Positions 34,835 to 44,015 of a stretch of 64,000 nucleotides of DNA are shown piece by piece. The stretch comes from Bradyrhizobium sp. WSM1417. Lineage in GTDB: Bacteria; Pseudomonadota; Alphaproteobacteria; Rhizobiales; Xanthobacteraceae. The DNA lies in assembly GCF_000515415.1 (NCBI RefSeq), contig NZ_KI911783.1, forward strand, positions 2,842,392 to 2,906,391. Reading direction: 5' to 3'. The translations under genes and the position numbers were made by a program. Under the pieces are notes generated by a model. The model was not told where the DNA came from. It saw nothing but the letters and a program-made list of their open reading frames with translations, and made no database searches. Numbering within the stretch: position 1 is the first letter of the stretch; each line of letters begins with the position of its first letter.

Positions 34835-35235
34835 AGCTTCGTGTGTTCGTTGGGGACAGCGAAAGGCTGCTGGTTACTGCCCAAGAGCGATCACCCTCAA
34901 ACGCTCGGCAGCTTCGTCCGAAGCACGAGCAGAGCCGTGCTTGTGCGGCCCGACTGGATCCGTTCCTCACAAGGATTATTGGAAACGATTGATGCCGAGA
35001 AAAACATCTGGCTGCAGCTCGCAAAACCCACAAAGGTCAAGCTTGATCTGCACAAACGGCCTCCACGAGTTTCGCAGGTTAGCAGGCAGCGACAGCGGAG
35101 CCCGCCGCATCGCGGGCATCTATCAGTTGAGGTTGAGAGCCCTGTCGGATGGGTAGCAGGTGAACGCGAGATGATGAAGCAGCGGCGCGAGACGCGTGGA
35201 ATAAGCGTTTTAAGCCCTGCGAAAGTGCGGGCTCT
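34835..35235. other. Intergenic region
   Basis: Overlapping frames on both strands occur, none with a start signal or recognisable motif. Confidence 0.3.
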
Positions 35236-35487
35236 TCACTGTAACGCAGTTTTGTTGGCGGCAAATATTAGTGCGACCTGAAAGACCGGTCCTGAGGCCG
35301 TCCGCACCTCGATGGCAATATCCGACCGATGATCTTGGCCCGCAACTTCTTTCGCCATGTCCCGCGCCAGTTGCGCCAAGGTGCCCGCAGCCTCCACCTC
35401 GGCATCTGTTTGCAACTGCAGTTCCACGCCTTCCTCATCGGAATACAGGTCCAACCCGCCTCTGACATCGAAAGAGTATCGGGTCAC
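35236..35487 (-). CDS. DUF6894-like small protein
   Basis: An 83-residue protein matching the DUF6894 pattern: VTRYSFDVRGGLDLYSDEEG, then LQTDAEVEAAGTLAQLARDM and DIAIEVRTASGPVFQVALIF. A GTG at 35487 is preferred because AAGG lies 7 bases upstream and because the family begins with (M)xRYfFD; the frame stays open upstream but without similarity. Proteins of this type are abundant in Bradyrhizobium and have no assigned function. No membrane segment. Confidence 0.72.
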   Translation of the reverse strand: MTRYSFDVRGGLDLYSDEEGVELQLQTDAEVEAAGTLAQLARDMAKEVAGQDHRSDIAIEVRTASGPVFQVALIFAANKTALQ

Positions 35488-35726
35488 AGCACGCCTTTCC
35501 AGTAGCGGTTGAGGTGCGGAAGTGCCCACCAACAAGCAGAACCTTGTCGGCCTAAAAACCAGACCCAGAATGTTTTCGTGCATATCAGCGCAGTGGACGC
35601 GCCGGCTTATCGGGCTCGGCTGAGGGCCAGAAAATCTCATAAAAGGTCAACTTGATCGCAAGCGCTGCAAGAGCAGCGTGGAAATCTGCGTGTTTAGCTG
35701 TTGCGGCCATAACACTGCGGCTTTGA

Positions 35727-36036
35727 TCATTGCATTTTTTGTCCGAGGGCTCTCAGGAGCGCGTGGAGAAATTCACTTGCATGGTCGTATTGCGCGTGGC
35801 CATCAGTGATTTGAGTTTGACGGGCGCGCGGCTCCATTGGGCGGCCAACGGTTTCGGAGCCGAGCAGATCAACTCTGTCCGATCACTGCAGCACTAAACT
35901 ATCGGGAATGTCTTCGGCAAATCCGAATAGCTCCAGAAGGCAATGTTCGCCCTCGGGTTTATGATCAGGGTGAGCCTTCGCAGCGCAGAAAGCGAACAAC
36001 CCGCGAAAGGCATCACGGGAAACGGCAGGTTTGCCA
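35727..36036 (-). pseudogene. Decayed paralogue of 26013-26318
   Basis: Sequence reads as a homologue of the protein at 26013: AVSRDAFRGLFAFCAAKAHP, LFGFAEDIPDSLV, YDHASEFLHALLRALG. A one-base deletion after the start (ATGGCAAACC) shifts the frame and a TGA interrupts the middle. It is the distal part of the duplicated block that also contains the broken PEP-CTERM gene. Confidence 0.75.
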
Positions 36037-36496
36037 TTGCAGCGTGTCCCGCGAAAAAGCTAGGTTTAATACAGCGCAATTCTGAAGCCGTCGTGCGGGA
36101 AAAGCCAGCAAAATTCACCTTTGCACTGCAACTCATTACAGGGAGGCCGCCCGAACGCGGCCCCATCAGTTCATTACGGTGATCGAGAATCGTGCTGAAA
36201 TTAGCTGTCCCCACCGATCCGACGCGGGCGGCGCGACAAAATAGATCAGCGAAGAGAGTGCCCGCCGCAGTGTCGGAGGATGGCAAGGTGGCTTACCTCC
36301 GCCCAGCAACATCGGACAAATTTCGGGACAATGTTGCAACTATTACGCGATGTTCTATTCAGTTTCTTCCAGCTCCGGCAGTCTCTCGGAGCAGGGCGCC
36401 GGATCACGTCCGTGCGCCGGCAAGCTCGGCAGCTCGGGGTGCTGCTCTACAAGCGTGGATCGTCGGCGGGATTTTCAGATCAAGGCCGGCATTCGC

Positions 36497-37283
36497 TTAC
36501 ATCCATTTAGAAGAAGGGGGCGCCTTGCGGCGCCCCGTCGTTGTAGATGAGCTCCATTCAACTAGGTGGAATGACACGTGCTGATTGCGCCGACGATACG
36601 CCAAGCAACCAACGCCGAAAAATCCCAAGATCATCATTGCCCAGCTGGAGGGTTCAGGAACGGCAGAGATGTTAGCCGCTTGTATCACTTCCAGACTACC
36701 ACGCGTTCGCAAAGGTCGCACCAACTGTAAAGACCTCGGTGCCCGCGTTGTTGGGCAGTCGTGTTATTGAGTTGGATCTGTTCGGCCGGCGTAAGTCCGA
36801 AGATCAACCCTGAACCGCCGACCCCGGGTGATTGTTGCAGCTTGGGGGCTGTGCTGTGCTGTTCGAGCAGAGTCCCGCTTGAACTTAAAACGTTTAGCGT
36901 GACCGTATTGGAACGGTTGCCATAGGTCGCCAGAGTGCTGTTAGCAGTCGTGACTGATGGAGGACTTTCGGATCCCGGCTCTGACAAGTTCACGATCAGC
37001 CCTAGCTGGCTCGCGCTAGTGATGCCGAGGTCAGCCAAGGTGAAGGTCGTGGACTGAGACGCACCGGTCTTGGCGTTCCCAAAGGTCGTGCCATTGAAAA
37101 GAACGCCTCCGCTTTCCGTAGTCGATCGCCCTGGCGACTGAAGGGTCAAAAGCCGTTGTGGTAGCACCTATGCCTTGACCGGTTAGGTCGGCCGCGGCGA
37201 TTAGTACAAGCTCGGCGCTTGCAGGCGCGGCAGCGAGGGCCTGCGGCGAGAGCCGCTGCTCCAAGTAAGATGGATTTTCGCAT
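36497..37283 (-). pseudogene. Broken PEP-CTERM gene, copy of 28940-29674
   Basis: The two copies are closely similar along their whole length ([40 protein letters not shown] and the anchor [10 protein letters not shown] are shared). This copy has a frameshift near 37150, a second near 36720, and has lost the native stop after FHLV so that the frame runs on to 36497. The start at 37283 still has AAAGGGA upstream. Its upstream palindrome (37383-37400) is also degenerate. It is not expected to make a working protein. Confidence 0.88.
36517..36536 (-). terminator. Terminator-like hairpin
   Basis: GGGGCGCC TTGC GGCGCCCC, a perfect 8-bp stem, followed on the minus strand by CTTCTTCT. It now lies inside the readthrough tail of the broken PEP-CTERM gene. 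Confidence 0.6.
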
Positions 37284-37598
37284 AGCGAGTCCCTTTTGAC
37301 ACAACGCACCCGCCCCAAGGCAGCATGCTCTATGCCACTTGTTCCGCTTTATCGAGCGTTAACGAGCGAAATGAAAATGCCTCTATGGCATAAGTAATAG
37401 GAAGGCGCTTGCCAAGAGATCCCGGCCTACGCTAGCCCCGCGGCAATCTGCACACATTGCCAGCTTCTGCCCACCGTGGTCGTCGGTCGGGAGAAAGCGG
37501 GTGTAAGGAAAGACTACCACGTCCGTTGAGCTACTCCGATCGCTGTTAATGTCCCTAAGCCGAAGGGTGTCCTTAGCTGAGGTGATGTCCTGTCGCTG
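37284..37598. other. Intergenic region
   Basis: Upstream DNA of the broken PEP-CTERM gene, homologous to 29675-29830. No gene seen. Confidence 0.4.
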
Positions 37599-37877
37599 CT
37601 AAACCGGACGTTTTGGGTGAGCGGAGGCATTATTCCTTTCGCGCACCAGCCGGGCGAGACTGTTTACATATCGTGACGCTTCAACAGCCTCTTTAGTGCG
37701 CCCACCATGCTGGAAGTTGCCATTGAGCTTCCCGGTCGGCGCACCGCCGTGGGCGCCGTGCATCCGACAGACGCGATATCCCGTCACCGCCGGCGATCGA
37801 CAGGGTTGGCCGGTTCGCTTTGAGTTGGCTTGGCACCTGGGAGCTAAATTGCAGCGGTGCATGGGGTTGTCGGTCAT
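37599..37877 (-). CDS. HGGAPxG-motif small basic protein
   Basis: A 92-residue protein: MTDNPMHRCNLAPRCQANSK, RTGQPCRSPAVTGYRVCRMH, GAHGGAPTGKLNGNFQHGGR, TKEAVEASRYVNSLARLVRE. The N-terminal Cys/His cluster (C-x-A..RxGxPCxxPA...CRMHG) may bind a metal, and the HGGAPxGxxNxxxxHGxxT motif is typical of a family found in phages and rhizobial islands. The DNA role is plausible but unproven. A GGAGGGGG box is 11-13 bases upstream of the ATG. A truncated relative lies at 39659-39844. Confidence 0.7.
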   Translation of the reverse strand: MTDNPMHRCNLAPRCQANSKRTGQPCRSPAVTGYRVCRMHGAHGGAPTGKLNGNFQHGGRTKEAVEASRYVNSLARLVRERNNASAHPKRPV

Positions 37878-38203
37878 CCGGCTTTTTGCCCCCTCCCGGC
37901 CTTCACGAGCTCCGGCTCCATAAACTGCTCTATGGGCACCTCGCGCTTTGCCTGCAGCGCAGCGTCGTGGTGATGGTCTCTGCAATCATCGCCTGGTCCG
38001 CATTAACTTGCTAGACGGTTATCGACTGCTGCCCTCGGGCTCGATGGTGGTCCAGCCTTTCAGTCAACATCAGCACGGTACGCGTCGACTTGTCGGCAAG
38101 CTGCAGGTATTTTTATTCGCGCGCCTGGAAACGTTTTTTTGAAGGCGTTTTAAATCACTGATATCGCTGCCGGGCCAGACACAACTTGTCAGGCTCCGTC
38201 GAG
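37878..38203. other. Intergenic region
   Basis: Between the HGGAPxG protein and the H-NS-type gene. I see no supported gene; a T-rich run occurs at about 38133-38150. Confidence 0.35.
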
Positions 38204-38512
38204 CTAAAACGCTGTTTCGGTTATCCTTAAATCCTCAATGGTCTTTCCGTTTCTGAGAAGTGCATAGACCCATTGCGGCGTCTTTCCGCGTCCCGACCAT
38301 GTCTGCGAAGGTTCATCCGGATTTTGATACTTCGGAAAAACTTTGGGATATGGCCGCCGTCGTTCCGTTGACGGCGCGTCGTGAAGCAATTGGCTGAGCC
38401 TCGTTTCGAGTTTTGTTTTCTCAGCCATCAACCGCTTGGCAAGCAGGGAGCCAACTTGTGAGTAAATTTCCCACAGCTCGTCATCCGACGCCGTATCAAT
38501 GTTCACTTTCAT
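38204..38512 (-). CDS. H-NS family nucleoid protein (HvrA-like)
   Basis: A 102-residue nucleoid-associated protein that binds curved AT-rich DNA and usually silences foreign genes. The N-terminus (MKVNIDTASDDELWEIYSQV, then a coiled coil to about residue 45) is the oligomerisation part. The C-terminal DNA-binding domain has YPKVFPKYQNPDEPSQTWSG and RGKTPQWV, the H-NS hallmark TW(S/T)GxGxxPxW. The ATG at 38512 is preferred (GAGG about 10 bases upstream); a GTG one codon earlier is possible. Its position within a decayed accessory region fits a silencer of such DNA. Confidence 0.9.
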   Translation of the reverse strand: MKVNIDTASDDELWEIYSQVGSLLAKRLMAEKTKLETRLSQLLHDAPSTERRRPYPKVFPKYQNPDEPSQTWSGRGKTPQWVYALLRNGKTIEDLRITETAF

Positions 38513-38550
38513 CACCTTGCCTCAAAGGCAGAAAAAAATCATTTTAAAAA

Positions 38551-38577
38551 AATGAAGGCCGCCTACATGGCGGCCTT
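38551..38577 (-). terminator. Rho-independent terminator
   Basis: GAAGGCCGCC TACAT GGCGGCCTTC, a 10-bp stem with a T-run on the minus strand. It ends the PEP-CTERM gene at 38604. Confidence 0.88.
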
Positions 38578-38603
38578 CATCGATCAATTAGAAGACCGCA
38601 GGC

Positions 38604-39251
38604 TTAGGCGATACGGAACGAACTATGCTGCTTCCGGCGATAGGCCATGAAGCCAACGCCCGCGAACCCAAGAACGAGCATTGCCCAGGTCGAGGGCTCA
38701 GGTACCGCCCCGGCGATCGTCGTAACTCCACCCAAGCGCACCTGCCGAACATCGTCGAGCTCACCATTAGCCGATATCGTGATCGTGCGAATTAACTGAT
38801 TGTCCAACGACGACACGTTGAAGAAGCCGCTGTTATCAATAGCCAGAGTGTCGGTGAAAATGCCTCCGAACTGATCCAGGGCTGTAACCGTTATCTCCGT
38901 TGCACCGCCGGTTTTTGAGGGAGTTACCTTGAACACTCCATCGGTATAGGCTTGCGTAATATTTGTCAGCGTCCACGACAAATCCATAATGTTGCCGTCG
39001 GTACCGGTGATCGTCGCCTGACCGCCAGACCCTACCAAAGCTTCTAAGCCCGTAAATGTAATAGCCGTCGGCGTCTTGGCATTCGTCGTTGTATAGAGCG
39101 TCTTGCCGTCGGCTGAGGAGGTCGGGTTTTGGTACTGCACGAGCTCATCAAAATCTCCGTTCCCGGTGTTGATGACGAGATTAGCATTTGCTGCAGACGT
39201 TAGCGCAAATGCTGCCGTAAAAGCCATCGATGCAATTAGTCGTGTCTTCAT
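38604..39251 (-). CDS. PEP-CTERM sorted secreted protein
   Basis: A 215-residue exported protein. AAGGAG lies 8 bases before the ATG and is followed by a signal peptide (MKTRLIASMAFTAAFALTSA, cleavage near ANAN). The body is beta-rich with NTGNGDFDELVQYQN, then LSWTLTNITQAYTDGVFKVT and TITISANGELDDVRQVRLGG, resembling the uncharacterised secreted domains common in these proteins. The end is [10 protein letters not shown], a hydrophobic helix and YRRKQ. Two copies of the palindromic element found before the LuxR-fusion gene lie 70-126 bases upstream, so it is the best candidate target of that regulator. Confidence 0.93.
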   Translation of the reverse strand: MKTRLIASMAFTAAFALTSAANANLVINTGNGDFDELVQYQNPTSSADGKTLYTTTNAKTPTAITFTGLEALVGSGGQATITGTDGNIMDLSWTLTNITQAYTDGVFKVTPSKTGGATEITVTALDQFGGIFTDTLAIDNSGFFNVSSLDNQLIRTITISANGELDDVRQVRLGGVTTIAGAVPEPSTWAMLVLGFAGVGFMAYRRKQHSSFRIA

Positions 39252-39322
39252 ATCTAAACTCCTTACAAAAAATTGAACTGGCTAATTGTTTAACAGATTT
39301 AAAGGTTTTTAATGGCTGCAGT

Positions 39323-39377
39323 CTATATACCGAAAGATATAGATGACAGGTTGTCGGCCTATGCCGAAAGATACTAG
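39323..39377 (-). promoter_or_regulatory. Palindromic elements upstream of PEP-CTERM gene
   Basis: CTATATACCGAAAGATATAG at 39323-39342 matches the site before the LuxR-fusion gene at 17 of 20 positions. A weaker second copy, CTATGCCGAAAGATACTAG, is at 39359-39377, so the centres are about 36 bases apart. The gene start is at 39251. Confidence 0.5.
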
Positions 39378-39416
39378 ATGGCTATTTGGCGGCGAGGTGC
39401 TTGGCGAACACCCGCT

Positions 39417-39533
39417 ACCCAACTCGTTTTAGGATTGAACTGACCTGCACAGCAGTCCACTGACCACCGCGAGCCGTCGCAACATCGCGGGCATTAAGAG
39501 CTTGAGCAATAGCGCGGAGGGATGCAATGGCGC
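39417..39533 (-). pseudogene. Serine recombinase fragment
   Basis: Minus-strand SLRAIAQALNARDVATARGG, then QWTAVQVSSILKRVG and stop. LR.IA.ALN.RGV.TARGG.W...QV..IL.R is the signature of the recombinase domain of large serine recombinases. The catalytic domain is missing. Confidence 0.65.
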
Positions 39534-39658
39534 TGCCCATGAATTTCCCTGATGATCGGTGCGACGTTATTTGCGAAGCGGTCTCCGCTAGCCTTTGTGC
39601 CCGCCACCGCAAGAGATGCGGAGCTCGGACGCGAGCAGGCGATTCTTGCCAATAACCC

Positions 39659-39844
39659 GTGATGAGTGATCGAAGGTGCCGGATGCATGACGGGCCGTCT
39701 CCAGGCGCTCCCAAGGACAAGAGAGGCGCGCTCAAGCACGGCGGGTACAGCGCAGACGCGATTGCACGACGGCCCGAAATATCGAGGCTGGTTACCGCAA
39801 TGAAGGATACGACCCGAAAAATAGTGAATACGGGTCATTGCTGA
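39659..39844 (+). pseudogene. Truncated HGGAPxG-family protein
   Basis: The frame MMSDRRCRMHDGPSPGAPKD, then KRGALKHGGYSADAIARRPE and ISRLVTAMKDTTRKI matches the second half of the family seen at 37599-37877 (CRMHxGPSPGAPKxxRxALKHGxYSAxAIARR). The N-terminal Cys cluster is absent and no ribosome-binding site precedes the first ATG, so it is a truncated remnant. HDG replaces the usual HGG. Confidence 0.6.
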
Positions 39845-40051
39845 ACGGAGTGAACGATGCCGGTATCTCGACGCCAGGATCAAGTGCAATATGCAGCCAG
39901 CTCATCGGCCCGAGACGCGGACTCCGCCATCGGCAGGCATGGCGGTCGCTACGGCTCCCGTTGAGGCTGAGAAACGCGAGCCGGCAAGAGTTTCGGCGGG
40001 CACCATCCCATCTCTGGAAGAACAGCTCGTCTCCGCAGATACGAAGGGCAG

Positions 40052-40243
40052 CTACTGACGTTTTAGCAGCCCGCGGGTAGCCAGCGCTTCCTCCACCGCC
40101 TTTGCGAGAACGTGGCAGCGTTAATAGTCCTCGGCTTCGCCAAGGTCCGTTCTGGCGAACTCTGGACATGAGCCGCCATCGATGAACCACTTGGTGGCTC
40201 CGATTGCAGCAATTACCCGACAATTCGGACACTGCACCTGCAT
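40052..40243 (-). pseudogene. Zinc-ribbon-like protein with internal stop
   Basis: The frame reads MQVQCPNCRVIAAIGATKWF, IDGGSCPEFARTDLGEAEDY, then a TAA (40121-40123), and continues in the same frame RCHVLAKAVEEALATRGLLK to a second stop. The gene at 50945-51124 is a full-length relative (MQVPCPKCRVIVAIGATKWF ... EQYEKCPALIEAVSKAGK), and the stop falls where it has Glu or Lys. The CPNC, C and C spacing fits a small zinc-binding fold. The truncated product of 40 residues might still fold but lacks the last Cys. Confidence 0.62.
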
Positions 40244-41229
40244 TATGTAGGTATGCCATATCGAACGACGATTCGGATACTAAAAGCGGGGTGGCAACGG
40301 CCATCAGCGCGAGCTGCACATCAAGCGCGTGGTCGATTTGGCGGTGATAAAGCCCTGCAAGGCGGCCGAAACATCATCATTGCTGTCGGGCTGGGCGCCG
40401 CGCCTGCGCGTCCGCGACCTCGCAAGTGGCGTCCCGCGACCATCCCTCGCTCGCGTTGAAGCACACTTTCCGGCATTGCCTCACTTGGCGAGCTTGTCGA
40501 AACCCGCCACGGGCGACCGGCGTGGGTTTGAGTAGCCGGCGGGGTCGATTCAAGGCACCACGGGGCCGCGCTACGGATCCTCGCGCCGGTTCGCACCACG
40601 GCGGTCTAATTCTCCTGTCGGTGTTTGCCTGCCGTAAGACCCTGAGGTCGGCTCAGAAATTCGGCACTGCCGGCCAACGTCAGATAGCTGCTGGCCAGAA
40701 CGAGAACACTCGACGGCGCTTGACGTCGTTGGCTATCCTCATGACGCTCAGGCAGCCGCCGCACGAAGATGTCGAACGTGGTGACCCATGAGCAAACCAG
40801 TCTGACATAGACCAACAAGCGCCTTACTGGCCGCGATCATCAATCGTTGTTTGCATCGCCCGGTGATTGATCTCACTCGAAGGGTCGAATGAAGTCAGAC
40901 GTGCGGCACTCGCCAGTACCGAGGCGAAGGCCCATATAGCCCAACATGTGGTCAGCATTGGTGATCTCAGACTTGCTATGGCGGATCATGGCCGCTCGCA
41001 AGTGTTGCAATCTTTTTTGCTGAGCTCAATTGCGGACTGATGGTAATCTAACTTCTCAACCTTAACGCGGGCGACTGGCAGCCAATGCTGCACTCGAATT
41101 CGCACCACCTTGGCTGATCATCCATTCGATGGCGCGTAAAACAAAACCAGCAGGCTGGCCGCCACCTCCCGCCAAGCTGTCTGCCGGGCGGCGCGAGCTT
41201 CGGGAGACGACCGGCAGCCAGAGCGATGT
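40244..41229. other. Long stretch without a supported gene
   Basis: Several frames overlap (for example 40253-40459 on plus and 40606-40818 on minus), but none has a ribosome-binding site, family motif or consistent codon pattern. Probably decayed DNA beyond the 3' end of the polysaccharide operon. Confidence 0.4.
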
Positions 41230-43824
41230 TCAGTAGTTGATGGATGTCTGCGCGAAAATGCCCTCGGCACGTTTGTCGCCTGCCAGCCTGAAACGGTATT
41301 GCAGCGTCAATTCCCAATATGAGGGGGGCGCAACATATTTGGTCTCACCGAACCAGTACCGGATCGAGCCGCCGACGCCGGCCGAGTAGGCGTCATGAAC
41401 CGCGAACGAATCATCATAGCTGGCCGCGATCACAGCGTGCGGAAAGAGCACGAGATTCCTGCTGACAGGATCCAGCCGGAAGCTGTGACCAAACCGCCCT
41501 TCGAACAATCCGACCAGCTGCGTCTTCTCGAAGAAGCGGTCGACCTCCGTGTAGATGTACCAGGTCGGCCAATGCGTATCGATCGCCCGCAAGTCCGTGC
41601 CGACAGAATAGGAATAGGCTCCCCTAAGGAGCGTATCATTGCGGGCCGCGTCACCCAGCCTGAACAGCCTGTCGACCTCGAGGACAAGATTGTGCTCCGA
41701 GAACGGCTTCCACCGCGCGCCGGCCATTCCTTGCGTGGTGGGCAGTCCGGTCGGCCCGCCCGCCTGGTCATAAAGCGTCTCGAACACGCGGCCGAAGACC
41801 TCGAACAGGGCGCCGTTGCGGTTTCCGAACGCTTCGGGGCGGTAGTAGAGCTCGGATCCGAATTGCGATGTATAGCTGCTTCCGGGCGAGTTGATCGTCA
41901 GGAAGGGATTGGGAGCCGATCCAACCTTGCCGTAGGAGATTGAGCTGTTGATACCCCACGTCCGTGTGAGATCGGCGACCGTTCGCCGGGTCTCGAACAG
42001 CTTCTGGTCATCGATGTTGATGCGTCCATCAGCTTTCGCTTCGATGCCTTCCTTGAGATACGCAACAGCTTTCGGATTTTGAAACCGCCGCATGGCCGTG
42101 TAGCCGGCATCGATGGTGGCACGTGGCGGAAGCGCGCCCTTGGCTTTCGCGCGATCGAACAGCTCCAGAGCCACTTTGTCATTGGCAACGGCAACCCCGA
42201 TGTAGGCCACGTCCGCTTCCCTGATCGAGGCAAGTTGGCCGCGAGCGATCGCCGCATCAAAGATCGCGCCTGCCTCGGGTTTCCTGCCCAGCTCCAGGAG
42301 AGTATTGATCTCGGCCTGGATGGCAGCATCTCGCTGGGTGTTGCTGGTCGATAAGCGCTCCGCAGATTTGAAGTCGCGCAACGCTTCTTCCTTGTGTCCC
42401 AGGCTTTGGTTCGCGTAAGCGCGCCGGATCGTGAATTCATAGTCGAGGCGAGTGCGCGGAATGGCCCGGATCGCCCGTTGGGGTTCCCTGGCCTTGAGCG
42501 CGGTGTCGACCAGCGCGAGACGGACATTCCGGACTTGCTCGACTGGAAGCCCTCGCGCCAGCGAGGTTTCCCAATCTGCCATCGCACCCCTGTCCTTGCC
42601 AATGCGGACACGCGCGAAGCCCCGTTGGGCATAGATCTCGGCGGTCGCCAAACCTTCCGCGATCGCACGGCTCGCGGTGGCTTCCGCCTCAGCCGACCGA
42701 CCAGCACTGAGCAGCAGGTTGATCAGTAGCAAGCGCGTGCTGGCGATCTCGGGCATGCCCGCAACCGCTTTCCTGGCTTCCTCGATGGCTACCCCGTAAT
42801 TCCTTGCCCGGCTGGCCTCATAGGCTCGTCCTGCCGCCTCGATGCCTTCGGCCTTCCTGTCGATCGGAGTGGCGATACTCTGAACGTAGGGCGCTTGCAG
42901 ACTGCATACGGAGCCGTACGGCGTGTCGCGGCAATCCTGCACTGGCATGGGTAAGAGTTTGCCGTCGCCTTTCAGCGTCGCCTTGCCTTCGGCAACCGCA
43001 TCAGCGTCGCCGATCCGTGTAACAACCAGCGGATCCGTTTTTGGATACGGCTGAAGCAGGGTTTGAACTGCGCGGTAGTCACCGGACGCAAGTGCTGCAT
43101 CAGCCGCAATCAGCCGAATCTGCTTTTTCTCAGCGTCGGTGAGGTCGGGAAGGGCGAGTGCCGCGTTCAGGTCGGCCACGGCGAGGGTCCGGTTCCCAAG
43201 CCTCTGGTAGATGTAGGCCCGCCAGACGACCGGCACATAATTGCCTGGATCGAGCCTGATCGCCTCCGCTGCGGTTTCGGCAGCCGCCGAAAGGCTGTTG
43301 TCAGCGAGCTGGGCTGCGAGCAATAGCAGGCGGTAGGACATCACGTCCGGCCCGTACTCCACGGCCCGGCGGGCGGCGCGAATGGCGGCTTTGGTATCGC
43401 CGCGTTCCAGCGCCTTGTAGCCCTCCCCAGCCGGTTGCTGCGCGAGGCGCTGGCGAATGCTGGACTGCCGGGACTGCAGTTCCTGGTTGGCGGAAAAGGT
43501 TGAAAGCGCCGCCGCTGTCGCCTGCTCGGCTGCTGCGAGATTTCCTGCGGCGATAGTTGAGTCAATCAGCAGCAATCGCAGGCGAAGGATATCGGGACGC
43601 AAGTTCACCGATGTTGCAGCCTGGTTTGCTGCGGCTTGATAATTGCCCTGTTCAAACGCCTTATAGGCCGCTTCAGCAGAGGTGTAGGCTTCCCCTTCGA
43701 GCGGACGATCCGGATCAGCCGTTTGGGCAGTTACCGGGCAGACCAGGACAAGCGAAAGCACCAGGCCGCCGATGACAGCCTGCAGCTTACGTCGTCCTGG
43801 ACGTTCTGCGCGCCAGATAATCAT
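41230..43824 (-). CDS. NfrA-like TPR / outer-membrane export protein
   Basis: About 864 residues. A signal peptide (KLQAVIGGLVLSLVLVCPVT, cut near AQTA) is followed by tetratricopeptide-type helical repeats over roughly residues 40-640 (AYKAFEQGNYQAAANQAATS, EGYKALERGDTKAAIRAARR). Residues from about 660 form a C-terminal domain like that of NfrA, the phage N4 adsorption protein: EVFGRVFETLYDQAGG, TWYIYTEVDRFFEKTQLVGL, SYDDSFAVHDAYSAGVGGSI and a beta-strand end QTSINY. NfrA-like proteins act with a glycosyltransferase to export an exopolysaccharide. It is the last gene of the acetylation operon, 191 bases after the previous stop. ATG 43824 is near a GGGGG; ATG 43839 is an alternative. Confidence 0.85.
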   Translation of the reverse strand: MIIWRAERPGRRKLQAVIGGLVLSLVLVCPVTAQTADPDRPLEGEAYTSAEAAYKAFEQGNYQAAANQAATSVNLRPDILRLRLLLIDSTIAAGNLAAAEQATAAALSTFSANQELQSRQSSIRQRLAQQPAGEGYKALERGDTKAAIRAARRAVEYGPDVMSYRLLLLAAQLADNSLSAAAETAAEAIRLDPGNYVPVVWRAYIYQRLGNRTLAVADLNAALALPDLTDAEKKQIRLIAADAALASGDYRAVQTLLQPYPKTDPLVVTRIGDADAVAEGKATLKGDGKLLPMPVQDCRDTPYGSVCSLQAPYVQSIATPIDRKAEGIEAAGRAYEASRARNYGVAIEEARKAVAGMPEIASTRLLLINLLLSAGRSAEAEATASRAIAEGLATAEIYAQRGFARVRIGKDRGAMADWETSLARGLPVEQVRNVRLALVDTALKAREPQRAIRAIPRTRLDYEFTIRRAYANQSLGHKEEALRDFKSAERLSTSNTQRDAAIQAEINTLLELGRKPEAGAIFDAAIARGQLASIREADVAYIGVAVANDKVALELFDRAKAKGALPPRATIDAGYTAMRRFQNPKAVAYLKEGIEAKADGRINIDDQKLFETRRTVADLTRTWGINSSISYGKVGSAPNPFLTINSPGSSYTSQFGSELYYRPEAFGNRNGALFEVFGRVFETLYDQAGGPTGLPTTQGMAGARWKPFSEHNLVLEVDRLFRLGDAARNDTLLRGAYSYSVGTDLRAIDTHWPTWYIYTEVDRFFEKTQLVGLFEGRFGHSFRLDPVSRNLVLFPHAVIAASYDDSFAVHDAYSAGVGGSIRYWFGETKYVAPPSYWELTLQYRFRLAGDKRAEGIFAQTSINY

Positions 43825-44015
43825 AGCCCCCACAGGCATGTGAAACCGAGGAGACCAGCCTAGCTGAGCTACGGATTTGGCGGAACCGGAATCCGGCGGA
43901 CGATCAGAGCAACGTCTTCAAAATTCATGCTTTTTCCGGGCGTGTTGCTGAATTGCTGCTGTATTTCTTCAGCAATTTCAGGCACAAAATTATACGTCAG
44001 ACAAAATTAAGCTTT

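Larger units (their letters stand above)
35727..37420. repeat. Decayed duplicate of the 26-29.8 kb region
   Basis: It matches about 26000-26650 (two small genes and terminator) and about 28930-29800 (PEP-CTERM gene and upstream DNA) in the same order and orientation, but lacks the intervening 2.2 kb. This copy has frameshifts in each gene. Confidence 0.8.

Noticed and set aside
40606..40818. 70-codon minus-strand hydrophobic frame
   Set aside because: No ribosome-binding site and overlapping equally long plus-strand frames.
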